A stretch of DNA of 14,802 nt from an uncultured Prevotella sp. Its GTDB lineage: Bacteria; Bacteroidota; Bacteroidia; Bacteroidales; Bacteroidaceae. Below, one piece after another: positions 6,919-14,385 of the stretch. A program made the translations under genes and the position numbers. How positions within the stretch are numbered: the stretch's first letter is position 1; every line of letters begins with the position of its first letter. The DNA lies in NCBI GenBank assembly GCA_900762125.1, contig CAAFFL010000207.1:1-14802 (forward strand), in the 5' to 3' direction. The notes under the pieces are model-generated. The model was not told the origin of the DNA. It searched no databases and saw only the letters and a list, made by a program, of their open reading frames with translations.

Positions 6919-9900
6919 ATGAGATCATTCTGCTTAAGCCTACTACTCCTTCTCACCCTCAGCGTCCATGCACAGATGGGCGTCATCTACGATGCTGACC
7001 ATTTTCTGCCCAGCAGTTGTGTGTCGAGCATCTATCAGGACCGTGATGGCTATATCTGGATAGCCACCCGCGACGGCGTCTGCCGCTTCGATGGCTACCA
7101 GTTTCAGACGTTCAACAGTCAGACGACGCCCGACCTGCATCTCGACAACAACTACGTGAACCACATCATGCAGACCCGCAGCGGACGGATATACCTCTCT
7201 GAGAACAATGGCCTGCAATACTATGACGGCGGCACGTTCCACACCGTGACGCTGCAGGACCGTCATGGCCGCACCTTCGGCACCTACGTCACACAGGTCC
7301 TCGAGCGCCGCAACGGCGACATCCTCGCCAGCACGTCGGGCTACGGACTGCTGCGTGTGCAGGGCGATGGCCGCGCCGTGCGCCTGGAAGAGGGCATCTA
7401 CCGCAACATCAACTTCATCACGCGCATCGCCGAGGACGCCCAGCAACGGCTGTGGATCCTCACCGAGGACCAGGGGCTGCTCTGCGTCAGCGGCGGCCAC
7501 GTGCAGAGGTTCTTCAAGGACCAGGGGCGCAGCGCCAGCGTGCGCAGCATCGTCTTCGACCGCGAGGGCAACGCCTACGTCACCGTGCGCCAGCAGGGAC
7601 TGTTTGTCCTCCGGAGGGGCAGCCGCCAGTTTGAGCACGTCGATGCAGTGACGATCCCGAACATGGAGATCCTCTCCCTCGGCCGCAACGGACAGCTCTA
7701 CATCGGTACCGATGGCCATGGCGCCTGCGTCTACAACCCCCGGACGACGGAGGTGCACTACAACCCGTTCATCTGCATGGGCATGGACCTGACGAAGAGC
7801 AAGGTGAACGAGATTCTCGAAGACCGCAACGGCAACCTCTGGATGGCGATCTTCCAGAAGGGGGTCTTCATGCAGCGCGCCCATCAGCTGCCCTTCGGCT
7901 ATCTGGGCTATCGGATGGGTGGTGCGAATGTCATTGGCAGCAACAGCGTATCGGCCGTTCGCTACGATAGGCAGGGACGTCTATGGGTGGGCACGGACAG
8001 GGACGGCGTCTACCTCCTCGACGCCCATCACCAGCTCATCCGACACTTCTACGACGGGGTGCCCACGACCGTCTTGCAGTTCCATGAGGACCAGCAGGGA
8101 CGGATGTGGGTAGGCTCCTACGCCGAGGGCGTGGGCTACTTCGACGCAGCACTCACGTGGCACCGGGTGACGACAGGGGTATCACCCAACTGCAACGTCT
8201 TCGCCATGACCGCCGACCGGCAGGGCAATATGTGGATCGGCACCATGGGCGAAGGTCTTGTGAGCATCCATCCCGACGGATCGTTCACCCGCTATCGCAT
8301 GTGCCAGGGCGCGGAGAACGACCGGAAGAAGGACTGTCTGGTCAACGACTATATCTCTGCCCTATGCCTCTCGCCCGACGGACGGCGTCTCTACATCTCC
8401 ACAACTGTGGGCCAGGCATGCCTGAACCTCCGCACGGGGAGCTTCACCGACGTGTTCCACACCAACTGCGTCAACCACGGCTTCATGGCCCACTGCGCCA
8501 TCGAGGACGCACGCGGCACCGTCTGGATAGGCACCGACCACGGACTGCTGGGCTACAACCCCACCACACGACAGCAGCGGCGTTTCACGATGAAAGACGG
8601 ACTGTCCAACAACAATGTCTCGGCCCTGGTCTTCGACCGTCACGGCACGCTGTGGGCTACGACGGTGCACGGTCTCAACCAGGTCAACACCCAGACAGGA
8701 CACATCAACTGCTACTTTGCCAACAACGGCCTGCAAAGCAATGAGTTCAGCGTCAACGCCATCACCGCCAACCAGCAGGGACAGATCGCCATGGGCGGCA
8801 CGGGCGGCGTGAGCTTCTTCCAGCCGGACCGCTTCCAGGCGACACACCCGTGGAAGGCGCGCGTGCGCATCTCCAGCATCGTGCTGAACAACCGTGAACT
8901 GCAGGACTCGCTCATCGCCGACAAACGGAAGCTGAGCATCGCCTACAACGACAACGCCATCATCCGCCTGTCCACACTGACCTACGAGGACTCGTGGAAC
9001 ATCACCTTTCTCTATAGCATCAATGGCGACGAGTGGCTGCGTCTGCAGCCCGGCCACAACGAGATCAGCTTCGCCCACCTCGCGCCAGGCACCTATCATC
9101 TCAGGGTGAAGGCGGCCCACGACCGTCAGGAGACGCCCGTGGAGGAGTTCACCATCCACGTCGCGGCACCATGGTATGCCTCTCCCCTAGCCTACGCCAT
9201 CTACATCCTGCTCCTCATCGCCGCCGCATGGACCTATCTGCGTCACCGCAAGGCGAAGGAGCGCGAGCGACTGGAGCTGCAGGAGCACATCCATGCCGAG
9301 GAGATGGGCGAGGCGAAGGTGAAGTTCTTCATGAACATGAGCCACGAGATCCGCACGCCTATGACGCTCATCGTCGCGCCACTGCTGCAGCTGCTGCGTG
9401 AGGACGGCGACGTCCACCGGCAGGGCATCTACCGCACGATGCGCCGCAACGCCGAGCGCATCCTGAACCTCATCAATCAGATGATGGACCTCCGGAAGAT
9501 TGAGAAGGGACAGATGCCCATCCGCATGCGGGAGACGAATCTCACGGCGTTCACGCGGGATGTTTACACGCTCTTTGAGCAGCAGGCGCAGCATCGCCAT
9601 ATCGACCTCACGCTGCAGAGCGACGCCGACCCGCTGATAGTCTGGATCGACCGCACCCTCTTCGACAAGGTGCTGGTGAACCTCCTCTCGAACGCCTTCA
9701 AATACACGCCGTCGGGCGGACACATCGCTGTCGCCATCACGCACGACGACAAGGAGGTGCACATCACCGTCAGCGACGACGGCGAGCAGATTCCCACGGA
9801 CAAACTCGAGACGATCTTCGACCGGTTCTACGAGGGCACGACGAAGACGGCGGATAGCTCACTGGGTACAGGCATCGGTCTGGACCTCACCCGCTCCATC

Positions 9901-10977
9901 GTCGAGCTGCACTATGGCGTCATCCGCGCACGCAACCTCGACGAGGGCTGTGCCTTCATTGTCACGCTGCCGCTGGGCAACGCCCATCTGAAGCCCTCGG
10001 AGATGATCATCGGCGAGGAGAATGACGACAACGCCAACGAGGCACAGTCGCTCCTCGACGACCTCGCCGGAGGCGCCAACGGCAGCCTTGCCGGGGACGC
10101 CAGCGCCACGCTCAAAGACAGCAGCGCCGCCGTGACGGACGGCCAAGGTAGTTCAGCGGATGCGATAGCCATCACCGTTCCCCCGGTAGCCGCCGACAGC
10201 ATCCCCCTGGACAACCGCCGCATCGTCGTCGCGGAGGACGACGACGAGATCGCCCAGTACCTCAAGCAGCAGCTCTCTCCGGAGTTTGACGTCGACGTCT
10301 ACCCCAACGGCAAGGAGGCGCTACAGGCCATCCTCCAGCGGGTGCCCGCACTGGTCATCAGCGACGTGATGATGCCGGTCATGGATGGCAACCAGCTCTG
10401 CAGCCGAATGAAGGCGAACGTGTTGACGAACCACGTGCCGGTCATCCTCCTCACGGCGAAGAACAGTGACGACGCGGAGCTCGAGGGTCTGGAGAGCGGC
10501 GCCGACCGCTACATCGTCAAGCCGTTCAACATGGACATCCTCCACCGCACCATCGTCAACCTGCTGCGCGAGCGCGCCGTGCTCCGCAACAAATACACCG
10601 GTGCGGAGTCGCAGGACGACAAGGTGACGCAGATCGAACTCGACTCGCCGGACAAGAAGCTCATGGACCGCATCATGCGCGCCATCAACGACAACCTCAC
10701 CAACAGCGACCTCAGCGTGGACCAGATCGCGCAGCTGGCGGGCATCAGTCGCGTGCACCTCTATCGAAAGATGAAGGAGCTCACGAACCAGACGCCGCAC
10801 GGCTTCATCCGCAACCTGCGCGTGAAGCAGGCCGCCCGTCTGCTGGAGGACTCCCACCAGAGCATCACCGAGGTGATGTACGCCTGCGGCTTCTCCAACC
10901 CCGCGAGCTTCTCCACAACCTTCAAGAGCGTCTATGGCCTCTCGCCACGCGACTACCAGAAACAGCACAGGGCATGA
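6919..10977 (+). CDS. Hybrid two-component system sensor/regulator (HTCS) for PUL control
   Basis: A single 1352-residue protein joins a periplasmic sensor, histidine kinase, receiver and DNA-binding domain, the form used by Bacteroidetes to turn glycan sensing into PUL transcription. In order: signal peptide (1-18, VHA-QM); two beta-propellers built from Reg_prop repeats (motifs such as DRDGYIWIATRDGVCRFDG) to about 690; Y_Y_Y domain about 690-750; membrane helix about 757-774; HisKA with phospho-acceptor H809 in MSHEIRTPMTLI; HATPase with N921/N925, D953-x-G955 and GTGIGL 983-988; a low-complexity Ala/Ser/Asp-rich linker about 1015-1095; receiver with acidic pocket about 1106-1109, phospho-acceptor D1149 and K1201; AraC-type HTH about 1250-1350. 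The second Gly of the G1 box is Gln (DDGEQI). Length and architecture are normal. It diverges from the SusC/SusD genes, the usual arrangement for the regulator of an adjacent PUL. The nearby pectinesterase suggests a pectic ligand, which is inference. Confidence 0.97.
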   Translation: MRSFCLSLLLLLTLSVHAQMGVIYDADHFLPSSCVSSIYQDRDGYIWIATRDGVCRFDGYQFQTFNSQTTPDLHLDNNYVNHIMQTRSGRIYLSENNGLQYYDGGTFHTVTLQDRHGRTFGTYVTQVLERRNGDILASTSGYGLLRVQGDGRAVRLEEGIYRNINFITRIAEDAQQRLWILTEDQGLLCVSGGHVQRFFKDQGRSASVRSIVFDREGNAYVTVRQQGLFVLRRGSRQFEHVDAVTIPNMEILSLGRNGQLYIGTDGHGACVYNPRTTEVHYNPFICMGMDLTKSKVNEILEDRNGNLWMAIFQKGVFMQRAHQLPFGYLGYRMGGANVIGSNSVSAVRYDRQGRLWVGTDRDGVYLLDAHHQLIRHFYDGVPTTVLQFHEDQQGRMWVGSYAEGVGYFDAALTWHRVTTGVSPNCNVFAMTADRQGNMWIGTMGEGLVSIHPDGSFTRYRMCQGAENDRKKDCLVNDYISALCLSPDGRRLYISTTVGQACLNLRTGSFTDVFHTNCVNHGFMAHCAIEDARGTVWIGTDHGLLGYNPTTRQQRRFTMKDGLSNNNVSALVFDRHGTLWATTVHGLNQVNTQTGHINCYFANNGLQSNEFSVNAITANQQGQIAMGGTGGVSFFQPDRFQATHPWKARVRISSIVLNNRELQDSLIADKRKLSIAYNDNAIIRLSTLTYEDSWNITFLYSINGDEWLRLQPGHNEISFAHLAPGTYHLRVKAAHDRQETPVEEFTIHVAAPWYASPLAYAIYILLLIAAAWTYLRHRKAKERERLELQEHIHAEEMGEAKVKFFMNMSHEIRTPMTLIVAPLLQLLREDGDVHRQGIYRTMRRNAERILNLINQMMDLRKIEKGQMPIRMRETNLTAFTRDVYTLFEQQAQHRHIDLTLQSDADPLIVWIDRTLFDKVLVNLLSNAFKYTPSGGHIAVAITHDDKEVHITVSDDGEQIPTDKLETIFDRFYEGTTKTADSSLGTGIGLDLTRSIVELHYGVIRARNLDEGCAFIVTLPLGNAHLKPSEMIIGEENDDNANEAQSLLDDLAGGANGSLAGDASATLKDSSAAVTDGQGSSADAIAITVPPVAADSIPLDNRRIVVAEDDDEIAQYLKQQLSPEFDVDVYPNGKEALQAILQRVPALVISDVMMPVMDGNQLCSRMKANVLTNHVPVILLTAKNSDDAELEGLESGADRYIVKPFNMDILHRTIVNLLRERAVLRNKYTGAESQDDKVTQIELDSPDKKLMDRIMRAINDNLTNSDLSVDQIAQLAGISRVHLYRKMKELTNQTPHGFIRNLRVKQAARLLEDSHQSITEVMYACGFSNPASFSTTFKSVYGLSPRDYQKQHRA

Positions 10978-10995
10978 CGCCCTCTTTGTTTTCTT
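10969..10995 (+). terminator. Rho-independent-type terminator overlapping the HTCS stop codon
   Basis: AGGGC (10969-10973) pairs perfectly with GCCCT (10979-10983) around a 5-nt loop, followed by the T-rich CTTTGTTTTCTT. The stop codon TGA (10975-10977) lies in the loop. The stem is short and the T tract is interrupted, so strength is uncertain. Confidence 0.5.
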
Positions 10996-11075
10996 GATCT
11001 CAGGAAACCATGCAACAACCAAGCTATCCTGCATATTTCATACCCTCAGCAAAAAGCCTCTTGTAGATGAGTGGC

Positions 11076-11137
11076 ATGCTCCCGCTAAGGCAGCTTTCTC
11101 ATTTTATGACAAATTATTGCAATCGTAGGGGGAGCAT
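11076..11137. repeat. 8-bp inverted repeat around a 46-bp AT-rich spacer
   Basis: ATGCTCCC at 11076-11083 and its exact reverse complement GGGAGCAT at 11130-11137 bound an AT-rich spacer, and the right copy runs into TTTTTT. It could be a weak large-loop terminator or the footprint of a small element next to the IS remnant. No coding capacity is seen. Confidence 0.35.
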
Positions 11138-11144
11138 TTTTTAA

Positions 11145-11536
11145 TTAGCGCAAAGTTAAAAACGTCTCTGGCGGGCTGTTTTGCTTTTGGGGTCCCTCAA
11201 TGAGCCACGGCGGTCCGACCTCGGACTGATGCTCGCGCATGCGGTCGCAGTCGTTGACATCCTCGTAGCCGAGGCATATCTGGAATATACGCATCATAAT
11301 GATTTCCTCCAGCGTGTGGTGAATGAGCAGCGGGTTGCACTTGTCCCTGATGCAGGAGGCCAGCTGGGATGCCAGCGCCAGGTGCTGTTCCTCGCCCTTA
11401 AAGATGGCCAGGCACCGAAGGAGGAGGGGCTCGCCTTGCCGACGTTTGCCTCTACGGGAAGATTATTAACAGTTGGGAGGCAAATTTTTGCCTCATTTGC
11501 TTGGTCACAATCTATAAAATGCTTAACTTTGCTCAT
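11145..11536 (-). pseudogene. IS1380-family transposase remnant, frameshifted and truncated
   Basis: Reading leftwards from an ATG at 11536, the first frame ends with VEANVGKASPSSFG, resembling the SSDGG region near the start of IS1380 transposases. At about 11425 the homology moves to another frame, which gives LLLRCLAIFKGEEQHLALASQ and continues with HHTLEEIIMMRIFQI, then CLGYEDVNDCDRMR. The order 'LLLR, Leu-rich helix, RIxQIxxGYEDxNDCDxxR' is characteristic of this family (DDE_Tnp_1 group 1). Recognisable homology stops near 11229 and a stop follows at 11145-11147. Only the first quarter or so of a roughly 430-residue transposase is left, and its DDE catalytic core is absent, so it cannot act. 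No IS terminal repeats could be assigned. It shows that this intergenic stretch was a site of insertion and deletion. Confidence 0.7.
11477..11494. repeat. 18-bp near-perfect palindrome in IS remnant
   Basis: GAGGCAAA (11477-11484), two T, then TTTGCCTC (11487-11494). The two arms are exact reverse complements. It lies in the N-terminal part of the transposase remnant; a binding site or chance are both possible. Confidence 0.4.
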
Positions 11537-11603
11537 GTGAGGGTAATTTGTAATTCAGGTTAAGAAAAGTCTCTGTGCTAGCTATCAGAAAACAGCAAGT
11601 TAG

Positions 11604-11635
11604 TTTGTTAGTTTGCTGCAAAATTCTTATTTTTG
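11604..11635 (+). promoter_or_regulatory. Bacteroidetes sigma-type promoter (-33 TTTG, 20 nt, -7 TATTTTTG)
   Basis: TTTG at 11604-11607 and TATTTTTG at 11628-11635 are separated by 20 nt, a full match to the TTTG / TAnnTTTG consensus and the best promoter in the window. Transcription would begin near 11642 and pass through the short remnant ORF at 11691 into the esterase gene, giving it a leader of about 200 nt. The -33 box lies in a tandem pair of TTAGTTTG octamers (11600-11615). Confidence 0.6.
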
Positions 11636-11690
11636 CATACAATTCACAAAACATTCAGAAGGCCACAAGTCTGTTACAAATAGATGCCGC

Positions 11691-11837
11691 ATGTTCTACG
11701 AACTGATAAGAAACAAAAGAGACGACTGGTACGCTGAGCCCGACTGCACAGCGCAGAGCATTATTGCCTATATCATAGAACGAGGCCAGATGCGCATCCG
11801 TAACATCTGTGGTGATGAAACGACTTTTGTTCTATGA
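11691..11837 (+). pseudogene. 5' remnant of a helicase-like gene, now a 48-codon leader ORF
   Basis: ATG at 11691 opens a 48-residue frame starting MFYELIRNKRDDWY, then AEPDCTAQSIIAYIIERGQMR. This resembles, from memory, the N-terminus of a Bacteroidales DEAD/DEAH-helicase-type protein that normally continues 'MRDAQIEAIKTYLFLKI' for hundreds of residues. After QMR the resemblance ends and the frame reads IRNICGDETTFVL and stops at 11835-11837, 7 nt before the esterase start. I read it as the truncated head of an unrelated gene, with its promoter, joined to the esterase upstream region. Base composition is AT-richer than the flanking genes. Family assignment rests on a short segment; the alternative is a true short leader peptide. 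Confidence 0.4.
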
Positions 11838-11844
11838 CAGAGTA

Positions 11845-14121
11845 ATGAAGAAAGCAGAGATCCTTTACACACTGTTGCTGCTCATAGCCTTTGGCTATGC
11901 GAATGGCTTTGCAGCCAACCACGGACCCAAGACGCCAAAGGTGATCCAGGTCCGGGCCGGCGATGCCGACGACTTCCTGAAGGCTCTGCAGAAGGTGAAC
12001 AAGACCAATGCCTCACCGGATGCCCCACGGACGTATATCTATCTGCCGATGGGCACCTACGACCTGGGACGCCGTGTGCTGAACAAGCTCAGTGCGCACA
12101 ACGTCAGCATCGTGGGACAGAACATGAACGCCACCGTCATCAGGAACGCACCCGACGTGAAGGACGAGGGCATCAGCAAGACGGCCACCCTGCTCATCAC
12201 CGGCGAGAACACCTATCTGCAGGACCTTACCATCGAGAACGCCATGCGGTTCTATGAGGCTGGCTTCGCCGGCCGAGCGGTGTGCATTCAGGATCTGGGC
12301 ACCCACACCATCTGCAAGCGCGTCAAGCTGCTCTCTCACCAGGACACCTACTATACGAAGAATGCACAGGGGGAATACTACTGGGAGGACAGCGAGATCC
12401 ACGGCACGGTGGACTTCGTCTGCGGACGTGGCGACGTCTATTTCCAGCACTGCCGCATCGTGGTGGAGAAGCGCAATGCCGACGGCACGGGCAGGTGTGT
12501 GATTGCAGCGCCCCACACGTCGAAGACCTTCGGACTGATGTTCCACGACTGCACGATTGATAATCTCACCGAGGAGTACAGTCTGGCACGCTCATGGGGC
12601 GGCAGGGCCTGCTGCTACTATGTGAACACCACGCTCAGCGACCCACGGCGCATCATGCCGTCGCGGTTCACCCGGCAGGGCATGAACGTGGTGCCGACGG
12701 CATTCATCGAGTGTAACACGAAGGACCTCAGGGGCGTCATGGCGGCGCCGGAGAGCAATGTGCAGACGTTCTTCAAGGATTCCATCCGCCGGACGCTCGA
12801 GACCATCGAGCCGCCGACGGCTGCCGGGAGATATACGGCCGAGCGGCTGCTGCCACAATGGCGCCCCGACACGCTCGTCACGCACCTTGAGAATCAGGCC
12901 AAACGCGTGCTGGCCGCGCTGCACCTCGGCGCCTCGCTACCACAGGCCGCCACGGCTGACCGCCGCCACTACGCCATCGACGGCACGTTGCCACTCTCGT
13001 ACCAGAAGATGAAGGCTACGCTCGGCTATCCGCTCTCCTGGCGCCACTACCAGGCGAACGGCTTCGAACAATGGAAGGCTGCAGGACGGAAGGCCTTTGC
13101 CGACTGCATCGCGCCGATGCCGCCGCGCGCCGACTTCCAGGCCGAACGGCTGGAGAGTGAGCAGCGCCAGAGGTACAGGGTCGACAAGATCCTGTTCAAC
13201 ATCTCTGCCTACGACCGCGTGCCGGCCTACGTGCTGACACCCACCGTGGGCGAAGGCCCCTACCCTGCCATCGTGATGCTCCACGACCACGGTGCCACAT
13301 TCAACATCGGCAAGGAGAAGAACGTCAGGCCGATGGCATCGGAAGGCGACCGGCTGATCAGCGACTACACGAACAAGCGCGACGAACGGGGACGCCGACG
13401 GAAGAGCAGCATCCGCCTGATGGACAAGTGCAACCAGTGGGCGGCCGCCTGCTACGACAGCGTCTACGTGGGCGACTACCTCGCGCAGCACGGCTACGTG
13501 GTGATCTGCGTGGATGAGCTCTACTGGGGCGAGCGCAGCAGAAAGCAAGGTGCCGACTACGACTACATGGAGCCGCTGGCCGGCAGCCTCGTGCAACTGG
13601 GCTATACGCTCTCCGGCATCGCCGTCCACGACGATGTGGCCACCACCGACTTCGTCGCCACGTTGCCGCAGGTGGATGCCACCCGCATCGGCACACTCGG
13701 CTTCTCGATGGGTGCCAACCGGGCGTGGAAACTGGCGGCCATGAGCGACAAGATCAAGGCTGGCGCCGCCGTCTGCTGGATGTGCACCACCGACTCACTC
13801 ATCACGCCGCGCAACAACCAGACACGCGGCGGCGGATGGCCGATGAACGTTGACCGACTGGCCAACTACATGGACTTGCCCGACGTGGCAGCCCTGGCTT
13901 GTCCGAAGCCGATGCTGTTCTTCAACGGGGCGGACGACAAGCTCTTCCCCGTGGAGGGCGTCAAGGAGTCCTACCGAGTCATGCGTGAGGTCTATGACTC
14001 ACAACAAGCTGGCGACAAGCTCGTCACACGGATCTGGCCCGGGAAGCATTTCTTCAGCAAGGCCATGCAGGCGGAGGTCCTCAAATTCTTCAATCGGGCC
14101 TTAAGCAATCTTGCTAAGTAA
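11845..14121 (+). CDS. Secreted two-domain esterase: CE8 pectin methylesterase fused to an alpha/beta-hydrolase (CE19-like) esterase
   Basis: 758 residues from the ATG at 11845, chosen because it directly begins a signal peptide (residues 1-23, GFA-AN); GTG at 11809 is an in-frame alternative. Residues about 35-325 form a right-handed beta-helix CE8 pectinesterase, which removes methyl esters from homogalacturonan. Conserved residues are Q149 (RAVCIQD), Q166 and D167 (HQDTYY, acid/base), D190 (GTVDF, nucleophile), and R249/W251 (LARSWGG in place of LGRPW). Residues about 400-758 form an alpha/beta hydrolase with HDHG (480-483), DELYWGER (557-564), nucleophile S621 in GFSMG, D698 in NGADDK and H735 in GKHFF, a complete Ser-Asp-His set. 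This half resembles 'acetyl xylan esterase-like' proteins, including the CE19 pectin methylesterase type, so it may act on methyl or acetyl groups of pectin; specificity is inference. No lipobox is seen, so a periplasmic or secreted location is likely. It follows the HTCS on the same strand but after IS debris. Confidence 0.92.
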   Translation: MKKAEILYTLLLLIAFGYANGFAANHGPKTPKVIQVRAGDADDFLKALQKVNKTNASPDAPRTYIYLPMGTYDLGRRVLNKLSAHNVSIVGQNMNATVIRNAPDVKDEGISKTATLLITGENTYLQDLTIENAMRFYEAGFAGRAVCIQDLGTHTICKRVKLLSHQDTYYTKNAQGEYYWEDSEIHGTVDFVCGRGDVYFQHCRIVVEKRNADGTGRCVIAAPHTSKTFGLMFHDCTIDNLTEEYSLARSWGGRACCYYVNTTLSDPRRIMPSRFTRQGMNVVPTAFIECNTKDLRGVMAAPESNVQTFFKDSIRRTLETIEPPTAAGRYTAERLLPQWRPDTLVTHLENQAKRVLAALHLGASLPQAATADRRHYAIDGTLPLSYQKMKATLGYPLSWRHYQANGFEQWKAAGRKAFADCIAPMPPRADFQAERLESEQRQRYRVDKILFNISAYDRVPAYVLTPTVGEGPYPAIVMLHDHGATFNIGKEKNVRPMASEGDRLISDYTNKRDERGRRRKSSIRLMDKCNQWAAACYDSVYVGDYLAQHGYVVICVDELYWGERSRKQGADYDYMEPLAGSLVQLGYTLSGIAVHDDVATTDFVATLPQVDATRIGTLGFSMGANRAWKLAAMSDKIKAGAAVCWMCTTDSLITPRNNQTRGGGWPMNVDRLANYMDLPDVAALACPKPMLFFNGADDKLFPVEGVKESYRVMREVYDSQQAGDKLVTRIWPGKHFFSKAMQAEVLKFFNRALSNLAK

Positions 14122-14210
14122 AGTGTTGACATTCTACAAGCGAGATCTTAAAATTCAGTGGCAAAAGTAACAAAATGTTTCGGGAAGGGCCAAATGCGGA
14201 TGATTTTTTG

Positions 14211-14218
14211 TAACTTTG
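14211..14218 (+). promoter_or_regulatory. Putative -7 promoter box for the right-edge gene
   Basis: TAACTTTG, a strong match to TAnnTTTG, preceded by a T-rich tract and followed by CA. No TTTG at the usual -33 spacing was found. Transcription would begin near 14225, giving a 5' leader of about 160 nt that includes the long hairpin at 14280-14351. Confidence 0.5.
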
Positions 14219-14279
14219 CAATATTATCAGATGAATAAGAGTAAGGTTTAGCACATCTGCGGGCCTCCCGTCCTATATG

Positions 14280-14351
14280 CGGAGCTATACTTCACCTTGC
14301 GGCTCCCCAGGAAAGTCAACTTCGCTGGGTAGGGCAAGAAGTATAGCTCCG
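14280..14351. repeat. 72-bp imperfect palindrome / long hairpin in the leader of the right-edge gene
   Basis: CGGAGCTATACTTC (14280-14293) is exactly complementary to GAAGTATAGCTCCG (14338-14351). Inside, after an ACC bulge, TTGC (14297-14300) pairs with GCAA (14334-14337). Further in, CCCAG (14306-14310) pairs with CTGGG (14325-14329), and AAGT with ACTT near the tip. A looser ATCTGC/GCAGAT pair (14255-14260, 14354-14359) flanks it. No T-run follows, so it is not a standard terminator. It could be a structured leader RNA or a copy of a dispersed palindromic repeat. It lies 34 nt before the next start codon. Confidence 0.7.
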
Positions 14352-14385
14352 AAGCAGATCTGCAAGGAGAATCGAATAAAAGTCT

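Noticed and set aside
9769..9792. HTCS kinase G1 box with Gln in place of the second Gly (DDGEQI) as a sign of a dead kinase
   Set aside because: Variation at this position is tolerated in many histidine kinases, and the H, N and G2 (GTGIGL) boxes are intact.
11151..11158. TAACTTTG on the minus strand as a promoter
   Set aside because: No -33 element at the right spacing and only very short frames downstream.
11181..11540. A 119-codon plus-strand frame in the intergenic stretch
   Set aside because: It runs opposite the IS1380-like transposase remnant, which has recognisable motifs; the plus-strand product has none.
14100..14118. Hairpin at the esterase stop codon (CTTAAGCAA / TTGCTAAG) as a terminator
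   Set aside because: The loop is only 2 nt, one arm has a bulge and no T-run follows.
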